Below are positions 8,080 through 16,711 of a stretch of DNA of 56,650 nt, piece after piece; the stretch's first letter is position 1; the number at the start of each line of letters is the position of its first letter. The stretch is taken from the NCBI GenBank assembly GCA_016792665.1, contig JAEUKJ010000237.1:1-56650 (forward strand), written 5' to 3'. The DNA is from Deltaproteobacteria bacterium (GTDB taxonomy: Bacteria > Myxococcota_A > UBA9042 > PHBI01). The position numbers were made by a program, and so were the translations under genes. A model generated the notes under the pieces. That model ran no database searches. It worked only from the letters and a program-made list of their open reading frames with translations, and was not told where the DNA came from.

Positions 8080-9795
8080 ATGGCTAGCACCTGGGCCCTC
8101 GACCTCGGCACCACCAACAGCGGAATCGCCACCTGGGACGCGGCGGCGCGGCGCCCGCGCTTCCTCGAGCTCCACGCGGTCTGCAGGAAGCCCGGCGACG
8201 GCACGACCGACGTCGGCGCCGAGGACCACCTCGAAGCCCCGCGCCTCGTGCCCTCCGCCGTGCACGTCGTCGAGGCCACCGGCTTCTGGGGCAAGCTCGC
8301 CACCTGGGGCCCGTTCAAGACGCGCCTCTGGGGCCAGCACGCCGTCATCGGGCGCCCCGCCCTCGAGTTGAACCGCGGCAGCCCGCGCCCCGAGTTCGTC
8401 TCGAGCTTCAAGGCCGCGCTCATGCGCTCGCCGTTGAAGACCCTGGCGCGCCGCGGCAACGACGTCATCACCGCGCGCGAGGCCGGGCGTCTCTTCCTGC
8501 GCGAGCTCATGCGCGAGGCCAAGCTCCAGACCGGCGAGCGCATCGAGGACCTCGTCGTCACGACCCCGGTCGACGCCTACGAGACCTTCCGCGCCGAGAT
8601 CGTCGCCATCGCGAAGGACCTCGGCATCGACCGCCTGCGCTTCATCGACGAGCCGGTCGCGGCGGCCCTGGGCTACGGCGTCGGCATCGGCGCCAAGAAA
8701 ACCGTGCTGGTCGTCGACATCGGCGGCGGCACCGCTCACGCCGCCGTCATCGAGCTCTCACACCAGGGCGTGCAACAGGGCCAGAGCCGCGTCCTCGCCA
8801 AGACCGGCCGCCAGCTCGGCGGCAACCTCGTCGACCGCTGGCTCGCCGAGGAGGCCTGCGACCGCCTCGGCTTTCCGCTGCGCGACCGCGAGCGCAGCGA
8901 GGAGTCCCGCTTCTGGTGGCTCATGCTCCTCGAGGAGGCGCGGCGCGTGAAAGAGAGCGTCTTCTTCAACGAGAAGGACGCCTTCTACCTGACGCCGCCC
9001 GAAGACATGCGCGCCTTCGAGGCCCGCGTGCGCGGCGACGCCACGCTGGTCGAGCTCACGCGCGAGGACGTCCGCGACCTGCTGGTCCGCCGCAACTGGT
9101 ACCGCGACGTCGACCAGATGATCGACGAGGTCGTCGCGGGCGCCGCCAATGCGGGTTCCACGGTCATCGACGAGGTCTTGATGGTCGGCGGGTCGACGCT
9201 CCTGCCCGACGTCTATGGCCGCATGGAACGCCGCTTCGGCCGCGACCGCGTGCGCGCCTGGCAGCCCTTCGAGGCCATCGCCTACGGGGCCGCCGCGTTC
9301 GCCGCCGGCGCCCTCACGCAGAGCGACCTCATCGTGCACGACTACGCCTTCGTCACGCATGACGCGAAGACCAACGAGCCGCGCCACACGCTCATCGTGC
9401 CGCGCGGCACCCGCGCTCCGACCGCGACCGACCTCTGGAAGCGCCAGCTCGTCCCGACCTGCGCCCTGGGCGAGCCCGAGCGCCTCTTCAAGCTGGTCAT
9501 CGCCGAGATCGGCCAGGCCGAGCCCGACGAGCGCCGCTTCGCCTGGGACGAGGGTGGGGCGCTGCGCAAGGTCGGCGGTCAGGGCGGCGCTTCCGAGACC
9601 GAGGTCGTCGTGCCGTTGAACGCCGACAACCCGACGCTGGGCGAGCTCGACCCGCCGCATGAGCCCGGCGACAAGCGGCCCCGCCTGGAGATCGCCTTCG
9701 GCGTCAACGCCGACCGCTGGCTCATCGCGACCGTCCGCGACCTGAAGACCGGCAAGCAGCTCATGAACGAGAAGCCGGTCGTCCGCCTCCTCTGA
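8080..9795 (+). CDS. Hsp70/DnaK-like ATPase
   Basis: 571 residues. The actin-fold nucleotide-binding domain has all the expected motifs: phosphate 1 (DLGTTNSGIA, near residue 8), connect 1 (FIDEPVAAALGYG), phosphate 2 (VVDIGGGTAHA) and the adenosine motif (MVGGSTLLPDV). The remainder (about 160-170 residues) is shorter than a DnaK substrate-binding domain plus lid, so this is a divergent Hsp70-like protein and not the housekeeping DnaK. A dnaJ gene is in the same window but 5.7 kb away on the other strand. The gene is followed by a bidirectional terminator shared with rplC. Confidence 0.85.
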   Translation: MASTWALDLGTTNSGIATWDAAARRPRFLELHAVCRKPGDGTTDVGAEDHLEAPRLVPSAVHVVEATGFWGKLATWGPFKTRLWGQHAVIGRPALELNRGSPRPEFVSSFKAALMRSPLKTLARRGNDVITAREAGRLFLRELMREAKLQTGERIEDLVVTTPVDAYETFRAEIVAIAKDLGIDRLRFIDEPVAAALGYGVGIGAKKTVLVVDIGGGTAHAAVIELSHQGVQQGQSRVLAKTGRQLGGNLVDRWLAEEACDRLGFPLRDRERSEESRFWWLMLLEEARRVKESVFFNEKDAFYLTPPEDMRAFEARVRGDATLVELTREDVRDLLVRRNWYRDVDQMIDEVVAGAANAGSTVIDEVLMVGGSTLLPDVYGRMERRFGRDRVRAWQPFEAIAYGAAAFAAGALTQSDLIVHDYAFVTHDAKTNEPRHTLIVPRGTRAPTATDLWKRQLVPTCALGEPERLFKLVIAEIGQAEPDERRFAWDEGGALRKVGGQGGASETEVVVPLNADNPTLGELDPPHEPGDKRPRLEIAFGVNADRWLIATVRDLKTGKQLMNEKPVVRLL

Positions 9796-9841
9796 CGGCT
9801 CGCCTCGGCAGCCCACCGCGCTCTCGGCCCCAGAAACACGA

Positions 9842-9865
9842 AAGCCCCGACCTGAGTCGGGGCTT
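9842..9865. terminator. Bidirectional terminator between Hsp70-like gene and rplC
   Basis: A perfect 10-bp stem (aagccccgac / gtcggggctt) around the loop ctga lies between two convergent genes. The ends of the stem are A/T-rich, so it can act as a terminator from either side, though the T-tracts are short. Confidence 0.75.
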
Positions 9866-9924
9866 CGAATCCGCGGCCTGGCTTCACCAGGCTTGTGCGG
9901 ACTGCACTCGCACGCGGCGAGTCG

Positions 9925-10608
9925 TTACTTCTTCTTGGCGGCCGAGGGCTGCACGGTCTTCCGCGGCGCCTTGGGCTTGGTCTCGAAGATGCGCAGGATG
10001 CCGTTGACGCCACCGGGGACGGCGCCCTTGATGAGGATCAGGTTCTGGTCGGCGTAGACGCCGACGATCTTCAGGTTCCGCACGGTGACGTTCTCGTCGC
10101 CCATGTGGCCGGCCATGCGCTTGTTCTTGAAGACGCGGCCCGGGTAGGTGCCGGCGCCGATGGCGCCACCGTGACGCTCGTACTCGTGCGTACCGTGGCT
10201 CGACTCCTTGGCGCCCTTGAACTTGTGGCGCTTCATGACGCCCGCGAAGCCCTTGCCCTTGGAGACGCCCTTGACGTTGACGAGCGCGCCTTCGACGAAG
10301 ACCGAACCGTCGATGGTGTCGCCGGTCTTGAAGGCCGCGATCTCCTTGTCGGTCAGGCGGAACTCGATGATCGTCTTCTGCGGCGCGATCTTGGCCGACT
10401 TGAAGACGCCCAGCTCGGGCTGGGTCAGGTTCTTGCCGCTCGACTCGCCGGTCGCGAGCTTGACGGCGTTGTAGCCGTCCTTGCCGTTGGCGTTCTTGAC
10501 CTGCAGCACATGGTTCGGGGCCACTTCGACCACCGTCACGGGGATGAGATTGCCTTCCTGGTCGAAGAGCTGGGTCATCCCGAGCTTCTTGCCGATCACA
10601 CCACGCAT
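9925..10608 (-). CDS. rplC: 50S ribosomal protein L3
   Basis: 227 residues, slightly longer than a typical L3 of about 210. The N-terminus (IGKKLGMTQLFD) and the conserved central loop (GFAGVMKRHKF, SHGTHEYERHGGAIG, PGRVFKNKRMAGHMG) are diagnostic for L3, which nucleates 23S rRNA folding and reaches toward the peptidyl-transferase centre. AAGGAAA precedes the ATG. The C-terminal extension is Lys/Pro-rich. The gene is monocistronic: terminators lie on both sides and none of the usual S10-operon partners (rpsJ, rplD, rplW, rplB) is adjacent, which is unusual for this gene. Confidence 0.96.
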   Translation of the reverse strand: MRGVIGKKLGMTQLFDQEGNLIPVTVVEVAPNHVLQVKNANGKDGYNAVKLATGESSGKNLTQPELGVFKSAKIAPQKTIIEFRLTDKEIAAFKTGDTIDGSVFVEGALVNVKGVSKGKGFAGVMKRHKFKGAKESSHGTHEYERHGGAIGAGTYPGRVFKNKRMAGHMGDENVTVRNLKIVGVYADQNLILIKGAVPGGVNGILRIFETKPKAPRKTVQPSAAKKK

Positions 10609-10825
10609 CGTCTTTTCCTTGGCCAGGGCTCACGACCCGCAGGTCGGCGGAGCCACATTGTCTTCGCTGGGCAGCCGGGCCACGCCGGGCTTCTTGCGAA
10701 TCGTCCGCGTCACCCCACCTCGGGGCCGCGCGCGGAGGCGGGACCCTAGGACAGCCGTCCAAGTCCTGTCAACGATCAACCGAGGGCGGCCTGGCCCCGC
10801 GCCTCGTCCACACCACAAAAGAAAA

Positions 10826-10848
10826 AGGCCGCTGGCGTCCAGCGGCCT
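10826..10848 (-). terminator. Intrinsic terminator of the GYF/AgmX-type gene
   Basis: On the minus strand a 10-bp G+C stem (aggccgctgg / ccagcggcct, 3-nt loop) is followed directly by TTTTTCTTTT. It lies 25 bp past the stop of the 10873-12621 gene and separates it from rplC. Confidence 0.85.
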
Positions 10849-10872
10849 CGTTCGGCGCTTGAAGCGCCTCGA

Positions 10873-12621
10873 CTAGAGCAGCTTGACGGGCAGGTTCACC
10901 TGCATCGTCGCCTCTTTGAACTTGCCGAAGGTGGTCCCCTGGATGACGCCCACCACGCAGCGCTGCACGTCCGAGGACGTCCCGCCGCCATCGGTCACCC
11001 GCGCGGACTGCACCACGCCGGACGACGAAATGACGAACTGCGTCTGCACCGTCACCGACCCGGTCGCGTTGGTGATCATGCCGCCGCAGCGGTCGAACTT
11101 GCCGCGGATCGCCGCGCGCACGGCGGCTGCCGACAGCTTGTCGGGCAGCGACGTGTCCGCCGTCTCGTCCTTCTTGTCGTCCTTCTTGTCGGCGCCGTTG
11201 AGCTTGCTGAGGAGGTCATTGACCTTGGCCGCGCCATCCCCGTTCGGCTTGGTGGGGGGCGACTCCACCTTGGCCTCGACCTTGGCTTCGGCCTTCAGCT
11301 TGTCGGCCTCGGCCTTGGCCTTGTCGGCTTCGGCCTTGGCCTTCTCGGCCTTCAGCTTGTCGGCCTCGGCCTTGGCCTTCTCCGCCTCGGTCTTGGGCTT
11401 CTCGACCTTTTCGACCTTCTCGACCTTGGCCTCGACCGGGTTGCCAGCCGGCTCGGTCTTGCCCGCATCGGGCGCTGCCGCGATCGCGTCCGCCTCGGGC
11501 GGCTTCGCCCCGGCGTCCGCCTCGATCTTCGGCTCGACCTTGGCCTCTTCGATCTTCGGCTCGACCTTCGCCACCGGCTCGGTCTTGGCCGGCTCGGTCT
11601 TGGCGGGCTCGACCTTCGCCACCGGCTCGGTCTTGGCGGGCTCCGTCGTGGCCTGCGCCACCGTCTCCGGCCCCGGCTTGTCCTTGTTGTTGGTCAGGAT
11701 GAAGACCAGGATGCCGCCGCCGATCACCAGCAGCGCCGCCGCGGCCAGGATCCACGGCCCGTTGCCGCGCCGCCGCTCGACGATCGGGATCGTCATCGGC
11801 GCGACGTTCGGCCGCCCGCCGATCGGAATGACCAGGTTCGGCGCGGAGGCCCCGAACGGGTCATCGCCCGCCCGCTTGTCGACCGTCGCGATCGCCTTGA
11901 TGTCGATGAGGCCCGACGAGTCGGTGACGAACTGCTCGCTGCCCGAGCGCTTGCCGCCGCCCCCGCCTTCCTCGCGCCCGAGCTCGTCCAGGCTGAACAG
12001 CACCGACGACTGGCGCCGCGAGTGCACGCCCGCGATCTGCTCTTCCTCGGCCGTCGGGCCGCCCGACCCGAAGATGTCCTCGCCCAGGGCATCGTCCTTG
12101 CTGCCGAAGATGTCGGCGCCCGCCACCGCGGCCGCGCCGCTGGTCGAGCTCGCCACGTCGGAGAACAGGCCCGAGTCCTTCTTCGCCGGCTCGGCCTTCG
12201 CCTCGACCTTCGCGGCCGGCTTGGCTGCCGCGAGCTCGACGCGCGGTCCAGCGATCGCCGCTGCCTGCGCCATCGAGATCGACTCGACGATCGTGTCGCC
12301 CGAGAGCTCTTCGCCGTCGTCGAGCTGGCTGTGCACGGCCCTGAGATCCGCCGACGAGGTGAACGCGGTGTCTTCCTCGACGAAGTCCTCCGGTCCGCTA
12401 TCGCCGCCCAGCCCGGCGACCAGCGACTTCAGCGCCGCCGCATCCCCGAGGTGCACCCAGTTGTCCATGCCGGGCTGCCACACGTAGGTCTCGGCGCTGA
12501 TCTCGCCAGACGCCAGCAGCTTCGCAATGGTCGTCCGCGGCACCGGGCCCTTGCGCTCGCTTCCGACCGCGTAGTGCCAGAGGTCGTTTCCGCCCACGGC
12601 GTCTGCTCGTTGTGCTGTCAT
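10873..12621 (-). CDS. GYF-domain membrane protein with AgmX/PglI-type C-terminal domain
   Basis: 582 residues. Residues about 13-65 form a GYF_2-like domain (WHYAVGSERKGPV, then YVWQPGMDNW). A disordered Ala/Glu region leads to one transmembrane helix near 287-308 (after RRRGNGPW). A long Lys/Ala/Glu/Pro-rich periplasmic rod follows, with repeated KAEADKLKAE and EPAKTEP units (about 315-480). The last 85 residues (FDRCGGMI, then VQTQFVISSSGVV, CVVGVIQGTTF) match the TonB-like AgmX/PglI C-terminal domain common in myxobacteria, where AgmX belongs to gliding-motility complexes. Topology suggests a cytoplasmic GYF adaptor spanning to the periplasm. A GGAG precedes the ATG. A role in motility or secretion is inferred only from the domain. 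Confidence 0.82.
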   Translation of the reverse strand: MTAQRADAVGGNDLWHYAVGSERKGPVPRTTIAKLLASGEISAETYVWQPGMDNWVHLGDAAALKSLVAGLGGDSGPEDFVEEDTAFTSSADLRAVHSQLDDGEELSGDTIVESISMAQAAAIAGPRVELAAAKPAAKVEAKAEPAKKDSGLFSDVASSTSGAAAVAGADIFGSKDDALGEDIFGSGGPTAEEEQIAGVHSRRQSSVLFSLDELGREEGGGGGKRSGSEQFVTDSSGLIDIKAIATVDKRAGDDPFGASAPNLVIPIGGRPNVAPMTIPIVERRRGNGPWILAAAALLVIGGGILVFILTNNKDKPGPETVAQATTEPAKTEPVAKVEPAKTEPAKTEPVAKVEPKIEEAKVEPKIEADAGAKPPEADAIAAAPDAGKTEPAGNPVEAKVEKVEKVEKPKTEAEKAKAEADKLKAEKAKAEADKAKAEADKLKAEAKVEAKVESPPTKPNGDGAAKVNDLLSKLNGADKKDDKKDETADTSLPDKLSAAAVRAAIRGKFDRCGGMITNATGSVTVQTQFVISSSGVVQSARVTDGGGTSSDVQRCVVGVIQGTTFGKFKEATMQVNLPVKLL

Positions 12622-12836
12622 CCATCGCTCCGTCGTCAGGAAAAGAGTCGCGTCCCCCAGGCGGGCAGTCTAGCCGCATCTACGGCCGCCGACTATATTG
12701 GATCTGAAACCGAAGCAACAGCACCCGAGGCGCGATCCCGACCGTCCCGACCCCACCTCGACCTGCTGCGACGCCCTTTCGATCGCGTCTGGGCCGCCTC
12801 CGGCAATGTATCCGGCCTCGCCCGGCGATGCCCGGC

Positions 12837-14198
12837 TCAGCGTCCCTGGGCTCTCACGCGGTGCCGCAACGCCGCCCGCTGCATCGGATCCAGGTCGCCG
12901 ACCGCCGTCAGTTGCACCCGCTTGCGATCGAAGTGCGCCCGTGCTGCCACCGCGATCGCCTCGGGCGTCACGGCGCTCGCGCGACGCCAGCGCTCCGCCA
13001 GAGAGCCAATCCCCGGCTGCAGGGCGCGCAGCCCCTGCCAGTAGCTGGTCTGGGACACCGAGTCGCGCAGCACCGCGGCCTCGAGCTCCATCCGGGCCTT
13101 CATGCGCCGGACCTCTTCGTCGGGCGGCGGCGTCCCCTGCAGCTCGCCCAGGACCTCCAGGAGCGCGTCGACGGCGGCCACCGCCTGCCCGTGCCGCGTC
13201 TGGGTCGCGATCGTGAAGATCGATACGCCTTCGTACACCTCGAGATCCGCGCCCGCGTAGTAGGCCAGCCCGAGCTGGTCGACCAGCCGATGCCGGAGGC
13301 GCGAGCAGATCCCGTCGTCGAGCACGCGCTGCGAGAGCTGGAGCGCCGGCCAGTCCTCGTGGGCCTCGACCGGCACCACCCAAGTGAGGTGCAGATCGCA
13401 CTGCGTGCCGGTGTTCTGCGTGAACTCGAAGGCGGGCAGGTCCGCGCGCGAGGTCGCCGCCCGAGGCGTCTTGAGCTCGCCGGTCGGCAGCGCGCCGAAG
13501 CTCTCGAGCGCGGCTTCCATGACCGCCTCGACCGTCACCGGGCCGGCCACCGACAGGACCATGTTCGCGGCGACGTAGTGCTCGCCATGCCAACGACGGC
13601 AGTCCGCGTCGTCGAAGCGCTTGATGCTGGCCAGCGTCCCGCCGACCTTCAAGCCCATCGAGCTGCCCGGAAAGAAGCGCATCTTCGAGAGGTTGTCCGG
13701 GTCGATGTCACGCCCGCGCGCGTCGATCTCGTCCTGGAGTTCCTCGGTGATGATGCGCTGCTCGACGTCCACGCCGGCGAACAGCGGCTTGCCGATCATC
13801 GCACCCATGAGGCCCAGCAGCTCTGGCAGCCGCTCGGGCAGGCACACCGCGTCGAAGGTCGTGAAGTCCGGCATCGTCGCCGCATCCAGCGCGCTGCCCA
13901 CCGATTCGATCGCGGCGTTGAGCTGATAGGTATCCGGGTAGGCCTCGCACCCTCGGAAGAGCACGTGCTCGACCAGATGGGACAGCCCGTTGGTGGCGAC
14001 CTCCTCGTAGCGCGAGCCGACGCGCACGAAGAGCGTTGCCGAGGCCAGGCCCAGGTGCGGCAAGGGCGTCGTCGCGACGCGCAGCCCGTTGGGCAGGGTC
14101 CTGACGACCGCCTCGGGCTCGTCGGCGGCGCTGCGACTCGGGCGTCGAGCCTCGCTCGTGGTCATGACCGCCTTCGCGCCCTGGGGTTCCACCGTCAT
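12837..14198 (-). CDS. M16-family zinc metallopeptidase
   Basis: 453 residues. The inverted zinc motif HxxEH is at 74-78 (HLVEH), with the third ligand expected at Glu153 (ITEEL). The C-terminal half is the second, inactive M16 subdomain with the R/Y substrate pocket region (RLRHRLVDQLGLAYY). The length fits a one-unit subfamily B peptidase, like the mitochondrial processing peptidase beta subunit. There is no signal peptide, so it probably works in the cytoplasm. Its ATG overlaps the stop of the upstream Ser/Thr kinase gene (ATGA), indicating coupled translation. A second ATG lies 11 codons inside. The substrate is unknown. Confidence 0.92.
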   Translation of the reverse strand: MTVEPQGAKAVMTTSEARRPSRSAADEPEAVVRTLPNGLRVATTPLPHLGLASATLFVRVGSRYEEVATNGLSHLVEHVLFRGCEAYPDTYQLNAAIESVGSALDAATMPDFTTFDAVCLPERLPELLGLMGAMIGKPLFAGVDVEQRIITEELQDEIDARGRDIDPDNLSKMRFFPGSSMGLKVGGTLASIKRFDDADCRRWHGEHYVAANMVLSVAGPVTVEAVMEAALESFGALPTGELKTPRAATSRADLPAFEFTQNTGTQCDLHLTWVVPVEAHEDWPALQLSQRVLDDGICSRLRHRLVDQLGLAYYAGADLEVYEGVSIFTIATQTRHGQAVAAVDALLEVLGELQGTPPPDEEVRRMKARMELEAAVLRDSVSQTSYWQGLRALQPGIGSLAERWRRASAVTPEAIAVAARAHFDRKRVQLTAVGDLDPMQRAALRHRVRAQGR

Positions 14199-15394
14199 GA
14201 TCGCCCACCTTTGGTCTCGTCCGTGTCCGCCTCGGCCGCGACGCTCACCTTCGGCGGCAGCCGCTCGCGCAGGCGCGCGACATACTCTGCGAGGTCGCTC
14301 GTGTCGGGGACGATCGTGATGTCGCTCGGGCTCCGCCGCAGGAGCTGCGCGTCCTCGCCGAGCTCGACCGCACGGAGCGCCTCGCGATAATCGTCCAGCG
14401 TCAGGTCGTCGTCGCGCGTGTGCGCTTCCCCGAAGAGGCGCGCGTAATGGTCCGCGACGACCGTCATGGCGAGCGCGATCCCCGGGTTCGCCTCCTGGCG
14501 ATCCCACGCCTCGGGCATCCGCCGCTCGAGCTCGGCCTCGAGCCCGCGCGCCACCAGCCCGCAACGCTCCGGCCGCGCGGACGGGGCGCGTGCCAGGCAC
14601 TGCAGGATCCAGCGCGACAGCCCCTCGGGCAGGTCGTCGCGCTTGGTCGCGGGCGACTCGACCTGGGCGGCCTCGACCTTCTCCAGCGTCTCGAGGACTG
14701 AGTCTCCTTTGAAGAGGCGCGCGCCGCACGCCAACTCCCAGAGGATGACGCCCAGCGAGAAGAGGTCGCTGCGCCCGTCGAGGGCCTTACGCCGCACCTG
14801 CTCGGGGCTCATGTAGGCGTGCTTGCCCTTGACCACGCCGGTCCGCGTCTGCCCCTCGCGGCCCGCGAACTTCGCGATGCCGAAGTCGATGAGCTTCACC
14901 TCGCCGCTGGCGCTGAGCATCAGGTTCTGCGGCGATACGTCGCGATGCACACACGCGAGCGGCCGCCCATCGACCACCACGTGGTGCGCGTAGTCGAGGG
15001 CGTGGGCCGCCTGGATGCCGATGGCCAGGACGAGCTCGGGTGAGGCCAGTTCGCCGCGCACCTCGAGCACGTGCTGGAGCTCCTGCAGGTCGGCACCGTA
15101 GACGTATTCCATCGCGAGGTAGTGGCAGCGGCCGTGCCCGACCGACACCTCGCCGAGCTCGTAGACGCGCGCGATGAGCGGGTGGTCGAGCAGCGCCACG
15201 AGCTTCGACTCGCTGACGAAGCTCTGCACCAGATCGGGGTCTTCCTCGGCGTGCGGCAAGAGCCGCTTCACCGCGACGACCTTCTCGAAGCCCGCCGGGC
15301 CAAAGGCCTTCGCCTTGAAGATCTCGGCCGTGCCGCCCACCGAGACCCGGCGCAGCAGCAGGTAGCGACCGAAGTTGGGAGCCGGCGCGTCCAT
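14195..15394 (-). CDS. Soluble Ser/Thr protein kinase (PknB/Hanks type)
   Basis: 399 residues from ATG 15394; an in-frame GTG lies one codon upstream. Kinase motifs in order: Gly-rich loop (VSVGGTAEIF), Lys43 in VAVKRL, catalytic Asp152 in HRDVSPQN, DFG at 170-172 and activation-segment SPEQ. No transmembrane segment or sensor domain follows; the last 110 residues are a charged tail containing SPSDITIVPDTSD. Cytoplasmic kinases of this kind are numerous in myxobacteria. It overlaps the M16 peptidase start by four bases, and dnaJ lies 127 bp upstream in the same direction, so the three may be a stress or protein-quality operon. Confidence 0.93.
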   Translation of the reverse strand: MDAPAPNFGRYLLLRRVSVGGTAEIFKAKAFGPAGFEKVVAVKRLLPHAEEDPDLVQSFVSESKLVALLDHPLIARVYELGEVSVGHGRCHYLAMEYVYGADLQELQHVLEVRGELASPELVLAIGIQAAHALDYAHHVVVDGRPLACVHRDVSPQNLMLSASGEVKLIDFGIAKFAGREGQTRTGVVKGKHAYMSPEQVRRKALDGRSDLFSLGVILWELACGARLFKGDSVLETLEKVEAAQVESPATKRDDLPEGLSRWILQCLARAPSARPERCGLVARGLEAELERRMPEAWDRQEANPGIALAMTVVADHYARLFGEAHTRDDDLTLDDYREALRAVELGEDAQLLRRSPSDITIVPDTSDLAEYVARLRERLPPKVSVAAEADTDETKGGRS

Positions 15395-15521
15395 CACGAC
15401 CCGAACGATCGTAGCCGAGTCCGCGGCTTGCAGCGAGCCGTCCTCCTGCTCGGCCCGGCCCGGCCCTTTGCGCGGGCGCCGCCCGTCCGCGCGGCACCGC
15501 CAGACCGTGTGCGACTTGTGG

Positions 15522-16577
15522 TCAGAGACCCGCCGCGCGCAGCTTCTGCATGAGCTCGTTCTGCTCGCGCGTGAGCTCGGTCGGAACCGTGACGTTGAGC
15601 GTCACGAACTGGTCGCCCTGACCGTGCCCATCGAGGCGCGGGATGCCGCGGTTGCGCAGCCTCAACACCGTCCCATGCTGCGTGCCCGGCGGGACGTGCA
15701 CCGCCTCTTCGCCGTGCAGGGTCGGCACGACGAGCTCGTCCCCGAGGGTCGCCTGCGTGAACGACAGGTCGCGCTGGAGGTGCACGTGCGACCCGTCGCG
15801 CTTGAAGAACGCGTGCGGCTCGACCTGTACCAGGACGTGCAGATCGCCACGGATCCCGCCCGGTCCACCGGTCTCGCCCTCGCTCGGCACGCGCATGCGC
15901 ATGCCGTCGTCGATGCCCGGCGGGATCTTCAGGGACAGCGTCCGCTGCACCCGCTTGACGCCCTGGCCGGAGCAGTCGCCGCACTTGTCCTTGACCGTCT
16001 CGCCGGCGCCTTGGCAGACCGGGCAGGTCGTCTGGACCATGAAGAAGCCCTGCTGCCGGGCGATGCGCCCCTGTCCGCCGCAGGTCTTGCACTTGTGCGG
16101 CTTGGTGCCGGGCTTGGCGCCATTGCCCTTGCAGGTCTCGCAGACGTCGTGGCGTTCGTACGTGACGTCGCACTTCTTGCCGCGCACCGCCTCTTCGAAG
16201 GTGATGCGCACGCCGACCTGCAGGTCCGAGCCGCGCCCGCGCCCCGAGCGTCCGCCGCCACCGCGCTGGCCGAAGAGATCGCCAAGGATGTCGCCGAAGT
16301 GGCTGAAGATGTCCTCGAACGAGCCGCCCTGGAAGCCCGGCGCCCCGCCGCCTTCGAAGGCCGCGTGGCCGAAGCGATCGTACTGGGCCCGCTTCTCTTC
16401 GTCCGAGAGGACGCTGTAGGCCTCGTTGAGCTCTTTGAAACGCTCTTCGGCCTCGGGATTATTGGGGTTCTTGTCGGGGTGGAACTTCATCGCGAGCTTG
16501 CGGAACGCGTTCTTCAACGCGCCTGCGTCCGCGTCGCGGCTCACCCCGAGGACCTCGTAGTAGTCAGCTTTGGCCAT
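15522..16577 (-). CDS. dnaJ: DnaJ (Hsp40) co-chaperone
   Basis: 351 residues. The J domain has HPD at 33-35 (KFHPDKN), followed by a Gly/Phe-rich linker with FEDIFSHFGDIL. Four zinc-binding repeats are intact: CETCKGNG, CKTCGGQG, CPVCQGAG and CGDCSGQG, so this is a type I DnaJ. The C-terminal beta domains (GDLHVLVQVEPH and the GIPRLDGHGQGDQ region) bind clients. It stimulates the ATPase of an Hsp70. The ATG was chosen because the J domain begins there. No grpE or full-length dnaK is adjacent; the gene is divergent from the Cys-repeat lipoprotein across 134 bp. Confidence 0.95.
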   Translation of the reverse strand: MAKADYYEVLGVSRDADAGALKNAFRKLAMKFHPDKNPNNPEAEERFKELNEAYSVLSDEEKRAQYDRFGHAAFEGGGAPGFQGGSFEDIFSHFGDILGDLFGQRGGGGRSGRGRGSDLQVGVRITFEEAVRGKKCDVTYERHDVCETCKGNGAKPGTKPHKCKTCGGQGRIARQQGFFMVQTTCPVCQGAGETVKDKCGDCSGQGVKRVQRTLSLKIPPGIDDGMRMRVPSEGETGGPGGIRGDLHVLVQVEPHAFFKRDGSHVHLQRDLSFTQATLGDELVVPTLHGEEAVHVPPGTQHGTVLRLRNRGIPRLDGHGQGDQFVTLNVTVPTELTREQNELMQKLRAAGL

Positions 16578-16711
16578 AGTTTTAGCGGCGCGGACCATAG
16601 CGACATCGGACGCACAATCAAGAGGAAACAGCGCCGACCGGTCCGCCGCGGCGATCCCGCGCGAACTCAGCGGAGTTGAGCGCGACCGCATCCGTGGCAT
16701 AGGATGCCGCC

